This document shows, in pieces, positions 23,799-37,776 of a stretch of 64,000 nt of DNA; position 1 is the first letter of the stretch, and every line of letters begins with the position of its first letter. The DNA is taken from the NCBI GenBank assembly GCA_003254925.1, contig QANZ01053186.1, forward strand, positions 581,868 to 645,867, written 5' to 3'. A program made the translations under genes and the position numbers. The notes beneath the pieces were generated by a model, which was given only the letters and a program-made list of their open reading frames with translations, had not been told where the DNA came from and did no database searches. This stretch comes from Chamaecrista fasciculata (Eukaryota > Streptophyta > Magnoliopsida > Fabales > Fabaceae).

Positions 23799-24727
23799 TT
23801 TTTTTTGATCGAAAATGCATTTCATTGAAACCAAATAGAACAAATACACACACCAATTCAAAACAGCAAAAAAAAAAATGCTAATACAAGCAACCCCCAA
23901 AACTAATACCAGATTCCTCTTTCAGGGACCCCAAATCCTTTCTCAAAATTATACAAAGAGAAGATGGAGGTGTTGCCACCCAAACCATAGGACACATCTC
24001 CTCAAAACCTTTTTTGGCCAGCCAATCCGCTGCTAAATTAGCACTTCTCTTAACAAAAGAGACATAGCAACCAGTAGAAGACTTTAACAAAGCAACAATG
24101 TCTTCCAAAATAATAGAAGCCCTCCAATCAGCACATTCAACTGCATTCTTCACAATATTCACTAGCTTTTTACAATCTGACTCAACAACAACATTACTTA
24201 GATTTAGAGATCTCACCATTAACAAAGCTTTCCTCAAGACCAAAGCTTCAGTCATGAAAGCTGAATTTGACTCACATTTACCACTAAAGCCATCCACAAC
24301 AGCCCCACAATCATCTCTGAAAATGACACCAATGCCACCTCTCTCCAAGCCCTCCTTGAAAGCACCATCCACATTTACTTTTATAAAGCCTTCTGGGGGC
24401 AAAGACCACCTGCAATCAGAACTCATAGCAGCACAATCAGAGATATCAATACACTTTTTTGTTCTAGCAGCAAGAAATTCAGACACACCAAATTCAATCT
24501 TCCTACATACACCAGTAGGATCCACAGCAAACTATTATCAAACACCACATTGCATCTTTCTTTCCAAAGATGCCAACATATGAAGCCAAAATAGCATCTA
24601 GTTGTATCATCAACAACCTCATTACTCACCGGCCAGTCCTCACACCATTTCCCAAAACTGGAAACATCTTCAATATTAATTCTTAAATTCACATTGCTCC
24701 CAAACCACACTCTCCGAGCCCGGCTAC
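23799..24727 (-). mobile_element. 5'-truncated LINE (L1-type) with RNase H domain
   Basis: On the minus strand the element carries the C-terminal part of a plant LINE polyprotein. A reverse-transcriptase zinc-finger region (CYFGFICWHLWKERCNVVFD) comes first. A one-base frame break near 24520 leads to an RNase H-like domain: FIKVNVDGAFKEGLERGGIG, MTEALVLRKAL, VVESDCKKLV and RSANLAADWLAKKG. An A-tail (T-run at 23799-23806) marks the 3' end. An 18-bp target duplication with one mismatch flanks it, AAATTTGGAGATGAAATT at 23781-23798 and AAATTTGAAGATGAAATT at 24728-24745. The copy is dead: truncated and frameshifted. Confidence 0.8.
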
Positions 24728-25742
24728 AAATTTGAAGATGAAATTGACATTATATAAATTTTAGAAATAAAATTAAAAACTGATCAAAAGTTTAGAGAGA
24801 AAGATAATACTTTTGACAAGATAATTACGTGTTTTACTTTAGTTTTGGAATTTTCAAAATGTATAATAACAATCATCATCATTAATTTTTAACTTAAAAG
24901 TAATTATCCTGGCCCAGTTTTTCAACAAATGATTTATCACGTCCTTTTTGGTTTTAATTTCCCTTTACTGGGTAGACTCCAATTATAAGGCCCAAAACAC
25001 GTAGCCCACTTCTTTTTGAAAAAAAAATTGAAAGCGTGTAAATGATGGTGTGCAGCCAATTAGATTTTGATAATTTTATCATTTGCACTAATTACATCCA
25101 AAAATTGTATATAGCTTATAACATGTGATATAAAATTGTTCCAGATATAAAAAGTTAAATTCTAACCAAAATCAGGTTTATTATTAATTCATTTGATTAA
25201 GTTAGGATAAAGGATAAAAATTAATAAAAAAATGCAAAATTTTGGAGAGAATTTTTTTTTTTTATCAATTACATAATAATGGAAAACCCTATTAATATAG
25301 GTGGTACCTAAATTGATTTATTCCTTACTACACATACACATATTCACACACTTAAACCATGCCGACATGGGGCTTGAAAGCACCCACAAAGGCTCTCCAA
25401 GCACGTACTTTGCACTTCCATATATGAAGACTCACGGGTCAATTACGTACATGAATAATATATTTTTTCGCTGATTACAAAATGGAAAAAACACCTAACA
25501 AGAGTAATTAAAGGACTAAATAATAAATTTTTTTTATTTTAATTACATGTAATAATTTTCATTCTACAAGGTTTAAGTGTGTATAAATAAGAAATTTATT
25601 ATTTGATTTTTTTTATTTAGTAAAACAAGACCAAAAAATCCCACATAAATTAATAAAGTTTGAGAATGAAATTAAAATATAAAGTTTAAAGACAAGAAAA
25701 TACCTTTTTTGTCCTTTTAATTTTTTTAAATAATTAATCAAT

Positions 25743-25895
25743 TCTATATATATATTTGGGAAGAGCCTTCTGGTCGTCCTCCCACCTATACTAAGATAAA
25801 AATATTACATGTAATTAAAATAAGAGGAAATTTATTATTTGGTCCTTTTTTTTACTGAGTTAATGATTTAGTCCCTAATTTATTTTACATCTATA
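25743..25895 (+). mobile_element. Helitron fragment, interrupted
   Basis: It begins TCTATATATATATTTGGG, followed by the CTTCTGGTCGTCC motif shared by the other Helitrons here and the TATTTGGTCC...TGATTTAGTCC body. It has no 3' hairpin of its own, because the next Helitron starts at 25896. Confidence 0.55.
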
Positions 25896-26230
25896 TCTAT
25901 ACTATATTATATGTGGGAGGATTCTTCTGGTTGTCCTCTCACCTATACTAAGATAAAAATATTACATGTAATTAAAATAAAAGGAAACTTATTATTTGGT
26001 CCTTTCTTTTTTACTGAGTCAACGATTTAATCCCTAATTTATTTTACATACATATTTGCGTGCCCTATCTGGTCGTCCTCTCACCTATACTAAGATAAAA
26101 ATATTACATGTAATTAAAATAAAAGGAAACTTATTATTTAGTCCTTTCTTTTTTACTGAGTCAACAATTTAATCTCTAATTTATTTTACATACATATTTT
26201 TGTGCTCATTAGGGCAAGCAAAGCCCCTAG
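25896..26230 (+). mobile_element. Mini-Helitron with internal duplication
   Basis: It begins TCTATACTATATTATATG after an A and ends AAAGCCCCTAG before a T, with a degraded hairpin (TGTGCTCATTAGGGCAAGCA) upstream. The body of about 150 bp (GTCCTCTCACCTATAC... TTTATTTTACATACATATTT) is present twice, around 25930 and 26075, so the copy probably arose by end bypass or insertion of one element into another. Confidence 0.7.
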
Positions 26231-26441
26231 TATATATATATATATGATGAATCTATAATGCAAAGTTTGATTCTTGACATGGGATGCAATGAGTTATGAG
26301 CCAATAATATAATGACACGTGGAAGAGTTAATTATGATGTGACTCCATACACAGTTTTGATTGGTTGAAAAAATTATTATTTAATTTTTCAGCATTAAAT
26401 TATATCAATGGCTATAATTATGCCACATCAGCAATTATATA

Positions 26442-26704
26442 TCTTATATTACATGACTCCACCCCTTTCTGGTCGTCCTACCTTTTTTTTCTAAATTTAA
26501 CTTTAGTTTTAGATGAATAAAATACTAATATCTATCTTAAATGTATGAGGTAATTTTAAATTGGTCCTAAATATTTTATTTATTTTAGATGAATCTTACA
26601 TATTTTTATAATTTTTCAAATTGATCCCAAATTTACTCATTTATTAAAATAAAAATTTTATGTAATTTTTAACTTTAAATAATTCAAACGTACATAGCTC
26701 CTAG
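26442..26704 (+). mobile_element. Mini-Helitron (263 bp)
   Basis: It begins TCTTATATTACATGACTCC after an A and ends ATAGCTCCTAG before a T. The first 40 bases match the Helitron at 22404; the interior is different and AT-rich. The 3' hairpin is weak. Confidence 0.6.
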
Positions 26705-26912
26705 TATATATGATTTAATTATAAATATCCTATGTGTGAATATTATAATCTCAGTTGTTAAGATTTGAGAATCTTAATAATCTTTTAAGGTGACTTTTTA
26801 GTTAGTTGCTAATTATTAGGGATAAAAATATCATAGTTAGCTGAAAATTGATAATTAGCAATACATCACAAAGATATCTCAGGTGAAGAAACTCTTAAGA
26901 GCCCCTAGTATA

Positions 26913-27072
26913 TCTTATATTATATGGCTCAATCCCTTTTTGGTCGTCCATGTTTAAAACTATAGTCTATGAAATTAAAAATAAGAGAAAATTTACTATT
27001 TGGTCTCTCTTTCTTTACTAAGTTAACAATTTAGTTCCTTATTTATTTTACAACGGGCACGCAAAACCCTAG
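26913..27072 (+). mobile_element. Mini-Helitron, duplicate of the one at 22404
   Basis: It begins TCTTATATTATATGGCTC and ends AAAACCCTAG before a T. It is nearly identical in sequence and position to the Helitron at 22404-22583 but has lost the left half of the 3' hairpin. Another CTAG end lies just upstream at 26905-26908. Being in the matching intron of both units, it predates the tandem duplication. Confidence 0.7.
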
Positions 27073-27107
27073 TATATTATATGTTTTTGGTGTTATGATA
27101 TCTGCAG

Positions 27108-27516
27108 CATCTGCCACATCCCTCTCAATTTAGTAACATGCGACAGGTTAGAAAAAGTCCAGATGTAGCTTAATCATTGGCTACGGTAGCCCTTCTAAAT
27201 GCTCATCCTGATCTGCAGATGACTGTATGACATGTTTCCTTTTTCCTCTCTTAACTTTGATGATGAATCTTATCAATGTTAAATTAATGTTAATGGTGCG
27301 TTTTGGTTTTATATAGATTCTGAGACTAGCTTTATTCTCTCTTGTAAATCAAGAAGTGCCTGAATCTGTAGCAGCAAATGAGGTTACAAACACGATTTTG
27401 GAGATGTATCCGAGTGAAGTACCGAATTTGATCGGGTCACCAAATGACCTCAATATTAAAATTGCTGAAACGATGAATCTCTTGAGGAATGTTGGCTATC
27501 AAAATCTGGATTAATT
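27108..27516 (+). pseudogene. Second 3' end of the PABP gene (orphan MLLE exon)
   Basis: A short exon-like piece at 27108-27146 (HLPHPSQFSNMRQ) is followed at about 27346-27516 by a complete MLLE-type frame: VAANEVTNTILEMYPSEVPN, LIGSPNDL and KIAETMNLLRNVGYQNLD. It has no upstream RRMs. It is unit B's copy of the exons at 22613-22917. The MLLE frame is open, but nothing suggests an independent promoter. Confidence 0.7.
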
Positions 27517-28276
27517 ACAATCCTCTCTTGCTAGTTTGATTTCTACGCTAAGGATTCTTGTCGCAGTTTTGTATTTTCGGTGTGACTCCTATTTGTATGA
27601 TAGGATTTTCACGCAAAAATAAAAAAGTTTCATAGTAATAAATAAAATTTCATCATTCATTTTCTCTCCCTTCTCTCTGGATGAACTCCACCGCCACCGC
27701 CGGCGTTCTCGCCATCTCCGTCTCCAACAATAACCAGTTCTAAACTCCCCCATATACTGTCTTCGTCTAGCATCGACTCTTCCCATCGTCTAAAAATGGA
27801 CCAAACCACATGAGTGTAATTTACCCTAAAAGTAATTATTATCCCGGCCCATTTTTTCATTTTTCAAGTCCTTTTTGGTCCTAAATTTCCTTTACCGGTA
27901 GCCCAAAACACCCAGCCCATTTCCTTTTGAAAAAAAAAAGAAAATATTGAAAGCGTGTAAATGATGGTGTCCAGCCAATTAGGAAATGGCAGCACAGAGA
28001 AGGAGTAAAAAAAACTGTAAATCCCACCAATCACAACTCCGGAAAGCAGAGTGTCTGGAGATTTGTGACCACTTGTTCAACGGCTTGAGTGTCTCTGCTA
28101 CTATATCACATACTAGTCTCGCACGTACCTACACACTCGTTGAAGAAGCTTGATCACCACGCTTCTTCCTTCCTTCTTCCGCCTAAGCCATACCATTCCA
28201 ATTTACAATTTTTACAAAACCCCCCTTATCGTTTCCTTCTTTATGTTTCTTCTCACTTCGCTAAACCCTAACATTC
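27517..28276. other. Promoter and leader region of the NAC gene
   Basis: Part of it (27825-27982) is also present at 24890-25063. A short GC-rich stretch at 27690-27780 gives chance frames only. The region just before 28277 is pyrimidine-rich, as expected of a plant 5' untranslated region. Confidence 0.5.
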
Positions 28277-30651
28277 ATGGGAAACCCTTATTGCTCCGAA
28301 GCCACCACCACTCTGCCTCCCTCACTTCCACCTGGTTGCCGATTTTACCCTTCCAAGGACCAGCTTCTCTCTCACTATTTAACCAACAAGAACGCCGGTG
28401 CTACTAATTTCTGCGGTTGCGATTTGATTAGAGAGCTTGACCTCTTCGATTTTGACCCTTTCCATTTGCCCGACTTTTCTTGCTTCTCCTATGGTTATCG
28501 GGGAACCAAGAGGCATTGGTACTTTTACACTGTCAGAGTTTTGAATAATGCCACAAGGAAGACTTGGAAGGTCAAGAATGGCTATTGGATGAGACAGGGG
28601 AGGGTTAGGAACGTTTTGAGTAGTAGTGGTGGAGGGAAAATGTGCTTAGGCAATAGGACCACTTTCGTTTTCTATTTGGGGAATTCACGCAAGAATGCGA
28701 GCAGGACCAATTGGATGTTGTATGAGTATTCACAAATTGGTCATGCTAAGGTACACCCTTTGTTTTGGGTTGAAAATTTTCATCTCAGGTCGTGTTTTCT
28801 TGATTATTACTCGCCTTACTGCTTCTTTAATAGGAAAGTGGTTGATTTTCTGTCCTGTTCTCATTATTATCTTGACAGTGTCCTGGTTTAATGTCCATGG
28901 ATAAACTGCACGGAGCATCCTTAAGAAATTATCAAGTTTTGAAATTCATCTGAGTATCTTTGATCTTCGAAACTATTAAACTTATTGCTGCTTACTTTCA
29001 ATAATTGAGTTCAATTGCCACGTTTTGTTCCTTAAAACATCAAGGAGTTGGGCCTTTCCGGTTGTCTACCCCCTGATTGAATAGTCAGAGCTCTATTCGA
29101 GCGTGCCTTCCTTGTTTCCAGTTATAATTTCTTCTTTTTTTATTTGTTGGCATTTTCCAGATTATTTATAAATTAATAATTGAAGCCTATCTACATAATT
29201 GAATGAGTAAGATCACAATTTTGGAGTTTCTTATTTTGTCCTTCAATATTCTTTTGACACACTCTGTCTCTCATGGTTTCTTTATCGAAGCAATTGTTTA
29301 AATACTTCATGTTCAAATAATTACCTTATGGAAGAAGACAAACACACATCTGTAACATGGTTGCTTGGGTTTTGATGTATTGAGTATTGAGATACTTCCT
29401 TTGTTACTTTAATTATTTTTCTCTGTTGAGTTTCCTCATATATCTTTATATCTTATGCAGGGTTCCTTTGTTGTGTGTCGTGTATTTGTTAAACCTCTTC
29501 ATAGGGGTAGTGCATCAGAAAATGATCCGAGTTCTTGTGGGCAAGAAAGTTTCAAGACAGTATGTCACATTGGCCTTCAGCCCAATGAACTTATTTCTCC
29601 TGATATTATTAAATCTAGAGTGTGTGGTGACAACTCCATTGACAGAAAGAATGAGATTCCAGTGTCTCCACTAACACATGCTAGTGAAGTAAATGAGGAT
29701 CAGGTTGCACCTGCATCAGTTTCTGAAGGCAGTCAACTGGTAGATTGCAATCAACCTTTCTCTTGTTGTGTTATCTTTGTGCTTTATTGTCGCTAATAAT
29801 ACATGACGTAGTGAAAACCCATTCTCCTTCATTATCTTTATTCTTGTATTCTAACTTTCTTATCATCATGCTCTGTGGGTGTACCTGATTTATAGCTGTG
29901 AGGGATTTATCTATAGCTAGCATTTTACTTGAACTCTTATAGTTCTTTAGCAGTTATTTATTTTTGTTGTTCATTTATTTATTATCAGTTGTTAATTACA
30001 AATGTCTGCATCAGTATGATGTGCAAGCCAGAAGTGGGGGCTATAAATGCTTGCAACCTTTTTTTTTGGTTTAAATTGGGAAAAACTACTCATTGATTTG
30101 GTGGTCTTTGTTAGCATTGCATGACTTTTGGTTAAACATATTAGTTTTAATATTTGGATTAAATACATCAAGTTTGAAATTCTTCTGCCAAGCTAGCTAA
30201 AATTCAACAGTGTCAAAATCAAAATCTGCACTGGGAAATCGGATATATGAATGTATGTTCGTAATTCGTTATAGTTTTTCATTTTCCCATTCAAAATCTT
30301 CAACTCTCTTGAATGGGAAATCACATTTACTGGTCAGTAGTTAGCATTACCAGTTAGTCACATCGCAATATGGCCAACTTGAACAAAGCATGCCTTATTT
30401 ATTTCTTTCTTTCTTTCTTTAGATTGCCAATATGTTTGTTTACCTTTCATACCAGACTCCCTGCTCTTTTAATATCAGAAATCAAGTACTGAAGCATAAT
30501 ATCCATTCCTTTTTTTTTTTGCCTATGATTTCAGGGAAACTTTTCTGGACTTCCTGGTGGTGGTGCAATATTTGTTGAAGCCCTGACATCTCCGGAAGAT
30601 TTACACTCGATTCTTAAGGAAGATTTTTTGGAGTTGGATGATCTAGTATGA
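28277..30651 (+). CDS. NAC-domain transcription factor
   Basis: Three exons, 28277-28750, 29461-29739 and 30535-30651, join in phase 0 across GT-AG introns to give 289 aa. NAC subdomains are recognisable: A (LPPGCRFYPSKDQLLSHYL), B (DLIRELDLFDFDPFHLPD), C (RHWYFYTVRVLNNATRKTWK, NGYWMRQGRVRNV), D (LGNRTTFVFYLGNS, TNWMLYEYSQ) and E (GSFVVCRVFVKP), about residues 14-170. The tail is short and acidic (KEDFLELDDLV), a plausible activation region. The conserved GYWKATG motif of typical NACs is changed to GYWMRQG, which places it in a divergent NAC subgroup I cannot name. NAC proteins act as dimeric DNA-binding regulators in the nucleus. The intron before subdomain E is the usual NAC position. Part of its upstream flank is duplicated at 24890-25063. 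Confidence 0.88.
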
Positions 30652-32824
30652 ATTAGTTGTTGCAAGATAAATATAACCTGAAACAATTGTATTTATAATG
30701 GGTAAACAAACAACCCTGCGGAAAAGGAAGAGTCATAGAATATTGAGAGTAGCCCTTTTTCACCCATGTAAAATGAGAAAGCATACTTCCAAGTGAGGCT
30801 GCGGCAAATGTAAAGGAAGGAAGGAATACCACTTTATTAAGCTATTCTGTTGATAGATCAATGTAAATTACACTATTAAACCCTTCTTGTGGAAATATTC
30901 AGCACATCATTGGCCTGGACATGCAGATTTTTCCTCCTGTGCCTAATGAAAGACAACGTGTTGAGCAATGAAACTTGCAATTTTGCACAGTATGGTGATC
31001 AATGTAATGCACTGATTGCATGTTAGCAAGTTTTATTTCTTTCCTGAATGTTCTATTTTCTGTATCATTTCTTATGTTGTAGAAGCAAATCAGATTATGG
31101 AGCTCTACAAGTGTTAAAATATATTATTAACTTATTAACTGCCCGTGTTGTTTTATTTTAATTTCTTAATGGTATTAGATAATAGACTAGGCAATTTGTA
31201 CCTACCAAAATATAGTCAAAGATCCCCTAAAATCTCATGCACCTTAGATAGATATGAGCAGACTGATCACTGCTGATGACAAAATTGATGGTTTTGAATT
31301 TTATATAATAGAAGCATCCTGATGGCGATATGTGAAATTGTGAAAACCATCTCCCTTGATTTGCTTATCATTTGTTACTTCCAAGGATCCCATCCCAAAC
31401 TCTTGATTGTAATGCCATACTTAGGGGTACATTGACATTTGGAATTGTGTAGTTTATGTTAGGCTTAACAAGGGGGAAAAAAATCTTTATATGTTAATTG
31501 ATTCCTCTATCTCCTTGGCTTATTCAGTTGGTGTTACTAGGGTGATGCTACATACAGTAGATTTTCACCTGCTTGCTGCAATTTCTGATTTCAAGTTTAT
31601 TGTCATAGGTGGTATCAATATTCTACTTTCTGAACCTTGTATTGCTGTTTGAAGTTTTTGCATTTGAAGATATGGAATCCCAATTGATTTCTAAGTTCTG
31701 AATTTTTTTTTAAATCCAATCCTTTATACAATGCCATTAGAGTCGGCACGTTAAATTGAACACATGAATGACAACCAGGCTAGTTGTAATCAGTGTGGCA
31801 GATGGAACTCAAATGAAATGAACAACGAAAAATGAAAAGTAATCCAACGGGTGGGCCTATGGGTATTGAGTCGAAGTTGAACCCCAATGCTATGTCACTG
31901 CATTTTGGGCAATGCTTGGAGTTAGCATCGCTGCCTTTATTATTCTTCACATTGCCATGAGGAAATCTAGCCATTGACTGCATTTCTTTGAAAATGCTAT
32001 TATAGAGTTTGGAAACCTTTTCCTACATTGCCTCTAAAATTATGTGTTCCATTACTAAACTTTGACTTTTACAGTTTTTCTACGTGCAAATTTGTGCAAG
32101 AGATCAAGAATAAATTGGTGAGTAATACAGGTAGAAAATGGGACAGGTTGAGCTCATCTAAGATAGTATTCGAAGTTTTAAAATTTGAGCACATTTTTAT
32201 TAGGGACTTTTGTTTTTTTTGACTCATATTACATTTTTTGTCCGGTCGGGCTGGCCGGGCTTTGAAACCTATAATCAAATCTAGCAGATATATATAGTGG
32301 AGAAAAAATAAAATGATTCTAAAATCTAGTCAAGAATCCACAAAATTGGTCAAGAACCTCAAATAAATTGATAAAAATCAACGGCACAACCATTTCATAA
32401 TTTTTTTTGTTTTAATTTTTAAGTCTAAATAATGTTATTTTATGCTTTTTTTAATATATAAAAGACTAGATTAATAATTTTGACATCAAAATTTTGAAAT
32501 ATTATATATATAATTAATGATTAATGATAATCAAAATTTTAAAATATTACTACTGTCACAAATTGAAATCATGACAAAAAATATAATTAAAGTCAAGTAA
32601 ATTTAATTTTTTTTGTAAGATTTATAATTTTTTATTATGAACGAAATATATTTAATTATTGTCAGTTCAATCACGATTCAATCATTATATTTTTTTAAGA
32701 CTATGGCTTTTGCTCTTTAGTCATTAGGGACCAAAATGAAGAGAGAAGAACGTTTTGGGGGCCAAATACAGATATAGTAAAACAAAAATTAAAATAATAT
32801 CAGGACAATTGTCTAATTTAACAT
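30652..32824. other. Intergenic DNA, nothing recognised
   Basis: The first part is presumably the NAC 3' untranslated region. The rest is AT-rich with short chance frames. No RNA gene or clear element ends were found. Confidence 0.45.
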
Positions 32825-33245
32825 TGGTCAAAGTGTAAATTTGGTTCCATATCTTTTGCTGAGTTCTCAATTTGGTCTTATATTTTTTTTGTTGCACTTT
32901 TGATCTCATATCTTTGCAAAAGTTTTCAATTTAGTCACGTATCATTTTTAATCTCATATCTTTTGGTTAAGTTACAGAATTGGTCACATATATTTTCAAA
33001 AGGATCAACCGTTAGTTAATTAATCATTTTGCAAAGATACGAGATCGTTTCTGCACCTGATCTAAAGATATAAGACCAATTTTGTAAATGACTCATAAAT
33101 ATGGGACCAAATCTGCAACAAAAAAAGATATAGGACCAAATTGAGAACTAACCCAAAGATATGGGACCAAATGTGCAACAAAAAAAGATATAAGACCAAC
33201 TTGTGAACAGAGCAAAAGATACGGGACCAAATTTGCACTTTGGCC
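32825..33245. mobile_element. Foldback MITE upstream of CDKB2
   Basis: The left arm TGGTCAAAGTGTAAATTTGG pairs with the right arm CCAAATTTGCACTTTGGCC. Inner arms repeat the pattern GGGACCAAA...GCAACAAAAAAAGATAT. The 9-mers at the two flanks (ATTTAACAT and TTTTAAGAT) match at 7 of 9, a possible old target duplication. The loop contains an AACGG motif (minus strand, near 33008-33012). A half copy of the same family lies at 46638-46725. Confidence 0.6.
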
Positions 33246-33356
33246 TTTTAAGATTTTAACCTAAAAAAATTACGGAATAAGAAGGGGAGCGCGATTTGAA
33301 TTTCAAAAACCAAAGTGTCCGTTGCTACGATTCAAATCGATCATTCAACGTCTCCC

Positions 33357-33374
33357 TCGAACGGCTATATAACA
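33357..33374 (+). promoter_or_regulatory. MSA-like element and TATA box of CDKB2
   Basis: TCGAACGGCTA (33357-33367) matches the mitosis-specific activator consensus YCYAACGGYYA at 10 of 11 positions. It overlaps a TATA-like CTATATAACA (33365-33374), about 95 bp before the start codon. A further AACGG core is on the minus strand at 33319-33323. MSA elements bind three-repeat MYB (MYB3R) factors and give G2/M expression, which fits a CDKB gene. A GA-repeat leader follows at 33415-33455. Confidence 0.6.
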
Positions 33375-33465
33375 TATGATCTTGGGCTTATCGTTGAAGA
33401 TTTTGAGATTCAGACAGAGAGAGAGAGAGAGAGAGAAAGAGAGATACAGAGACAAAGAAAAAGAA

Positions 33466-35362
<1,897 letters not shown>

Positions 35363-37768
35363 GATTAGAAACTGAACTTGCTTCCCTCAAGCAGTTCTTA
35401 TTCGTATTAATTTCTGATTTAGGATGTTTAGGTTTGCCCTTCTATCATTTTCTTCCTTGGATCCTTGCTTTTCCGAACCGACTGAAAATTAAATGGAATT
35501 TTATGGATCCCAATTAAGTGATCTTTTTACTGTAAAAATCATCCACTTGTAATATTTGGGGGGATGAGTTATGTAATATGCGTGACCATATTTTGCATTT
35601 ATATTTTCCCCTCTTGTACGATTCTGTCTACATTGCTTTTGGGGCTACATATTTTACAGGTGGCTCTACCTGTGAATTATTTTATAGTACTTGAACCGCC
35701 AAACCTAATTTCTATATTTTTTTTTTGTAGTGTGTATGTGGCTACATATTTTACAGATGGCTCTGTGGGCTCTGTTTCTCAACTTTTACATGTTTCACTG
35801 TTTCAATTTGGTCAGTGGAGAACATGACCGTTTTCTAATTTTTCCCAAATAAAAATGTTTCTTCGGTCGTTCATGTATGACACTTCAATTTGAACCAAGT
35901 GCATCATCATTCATACATGACACATTCGTATTTATGCAGTTTATTTAACACTGCCACGCTCACGTATACGTATGCTACACTTAATGCCTTCCCTTCAATT
36001 ACAACGACTCATTTCTTATCTACATTGTGGAATTTATTTATTTATTTATTTGTTGAAACTCAAAAGTGACATTAGCAAGGTATACTATAGATTTATACTT
36101 GATACTTGATTTTGATAGCAGTCGGTATACGCAATAATGATATTCGCTTTACCTTGGAATTTTTAATGTGGGATGTGTAAGTTTATCCAAGTGGGCAGAT
36201 ACGAACGAACTTGGTTAAGTAAGTTATTAAAAAATCATTTGCGTTTAAGAGAAAGAAAAGGAAGCAGCACAAAGGTGACTAAAACTGTTTACATGGAGAA
36301 TAAAATCCCCACGATTCATACAGGTTGAAGTTGAACCTTATATTACCCTTTGGCTTTGGGAAAAAAAAAAAGTAGTGAGCCAGGTTGAAGAATGAAGACG
36401 CATTCACACCTCTAACCAAAGTATCAAAAGTGAATATTTTTTTTTGTTACCTGCTTAGTTGTTTAGTATTTATTTTGATTAATTTAAATTCAATTTATAT
36501 CGCATATCTAATTATACTGAGAAAGTTTTTTAATAAAAATCTTATTTAAATGATATAAAATCACTTACCATTCAAATTAATCTTGCATTTGTGTATATCA
36601 AATTTAAGTAATATTTTGGAATATTAAAAAGATTTTCTTTTAGTTCAAGCCAAAATTAATTCTTACCTTAATTATTAAATAATATCCTGTGATAGTAAAA
36701 ATCAAACAAAATTTTTATGATTCTTCTCTACCGCGACGCCAAAACTACAATACAAAACTACAATACATCACCATTTGGTTTTAATTGTACCGACAAAAAA
36801 TATAGCCACTAGGCACTAGCTACCCATTGTTAATAATTAAACTTGCGGTTCAGGGTTTAGAATTTATTTTGCAACCAAAAGTATTGGTTAGATGAGAAAG
36901 ACAAAGACAAAGGTCATCATCATAAATGGTCAAAATTGATACAAGCATCAAGGTGTGGAAAGGTTTTAGTTTTACCAAAAAAAAAAAAAAAGAAAGAAAG
37001 GCAAGTCATCAAGGTGTGGGTCCTTGTTATGAAAACTAATGCCACGTGTATAATGGTCATTTTTTTAAAAGATTTTGTTTTTGCAAATTCTATAAACCTA
37101 TTAATGTATGATTAATCTAAGTAGAGTATAATTTAATATCATTTAAAGAAAACTTTAGATTTGAAATTTTGTGAATTAAAAAACATCTTAAATATTATTA
37201 AATACATAACGTTTTAAATTTTTGGATTAGCTATCATACTCTTTGAGGTGCCTGCAAATCATCGAAGGGATTAGTCACTATTATCAACAATAAATATTCT
37301 GAGTAACGCTTAGCTATTAAAAAAAATACACATATGAATAAAATATAAATTAGTTAACAAAATTGAAAAATCTTATCAACAAAATATAATCTTTTAAATG
37401 ACTTGTATTTAGTTAATATTAGAGTTATGTATTACTAATAGGATAAAAAGTTAAGTATTTAGTCTTTTTTCTAATAGGTTTAGGTTAAGTAATTATTGTA
37501 AAACTAATATTTGAGATAATTATAAAACATTAGCAGTGATCAAGAATGTAGACTTTAGAAAAATGATTCATTCATAATTGTAAACTCTAATTATTTGGAT
37601 AATTGGATAATTATTTGGATAATTGTAAACTCTAATTATTTGGAGAGAGAAGGGAAGATATTAGAGGGGGAGGGAAGATTAATCTCCTTCTTCTCTCCCT
37701 TTTGTAAGTAGCTCCTCCTCCAAAATACTTCAATTTAGAATAATTTGCATATTTTATAGTCCACTATA
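35363..37768. other. Intergenic DNA, AT-rich
   Basis: CDKB2 3' flank, then AT-rich DNA. A local direct repeat of about 30 bases (ATAATTGTAAACTCTAATTA) occurs twice at 37570-37640. No genes were seen. Confidence 0.45.
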
Positions 37769-37776
37769 GATGTAGT

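Larger units (their letters stand above)
21757..25063 (+). repeat. Tandem duplication unit A (PABP 3' end plus NAC flank)
   Basis: Unit A starts in the last large PABP intron (ATTTTGATAATTTTA), runs through the 3' exons and ends in sequence matching the region upstream of the NAC gene (AAGCGTGTAAATGATGGTGT, then CAGCCAATTAG). Unit B (25064-27982) repeats the same series. Matching landmarks are intron text at 21757-21960 and 25064-25250, a SINE-like repeat at 21985-22270 and 25255-25500, intron end at 22280-22400 and 25625-25745, the MLLE exon, and the NAC-flank stretch at 24890-25063 and 27825-27982. A LINE fragment (23799-24727) is present only in unit A. Confidence 0.7.
25064..27982 (+). 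repeat. Tandem duplication unit B
   Basis: Second copy of the 21757-25063 segment. The junction lies at about 25063, where NAC-upstream sequence runs directly into PABP intron sequence. It carries extra Helitrons (25743-26908) not found in unit A, plus a counterpart of unit A's Helitron at 26913-27072. The copies are diverged by many substitutions and indels, so the event is not recent. Confidence 0.7.

Noticed and set aside
24098..24583. 161-codon plus-strand frame
   Set aside because: It is antisense to the RNase H frame of the LINE fragment.
27589..27860. Minus-strand Arg/Gly-rich frames upstream of the NAC gene
   Set aside because: Short, low complexity, no splice support, and inside a probable promoter region.
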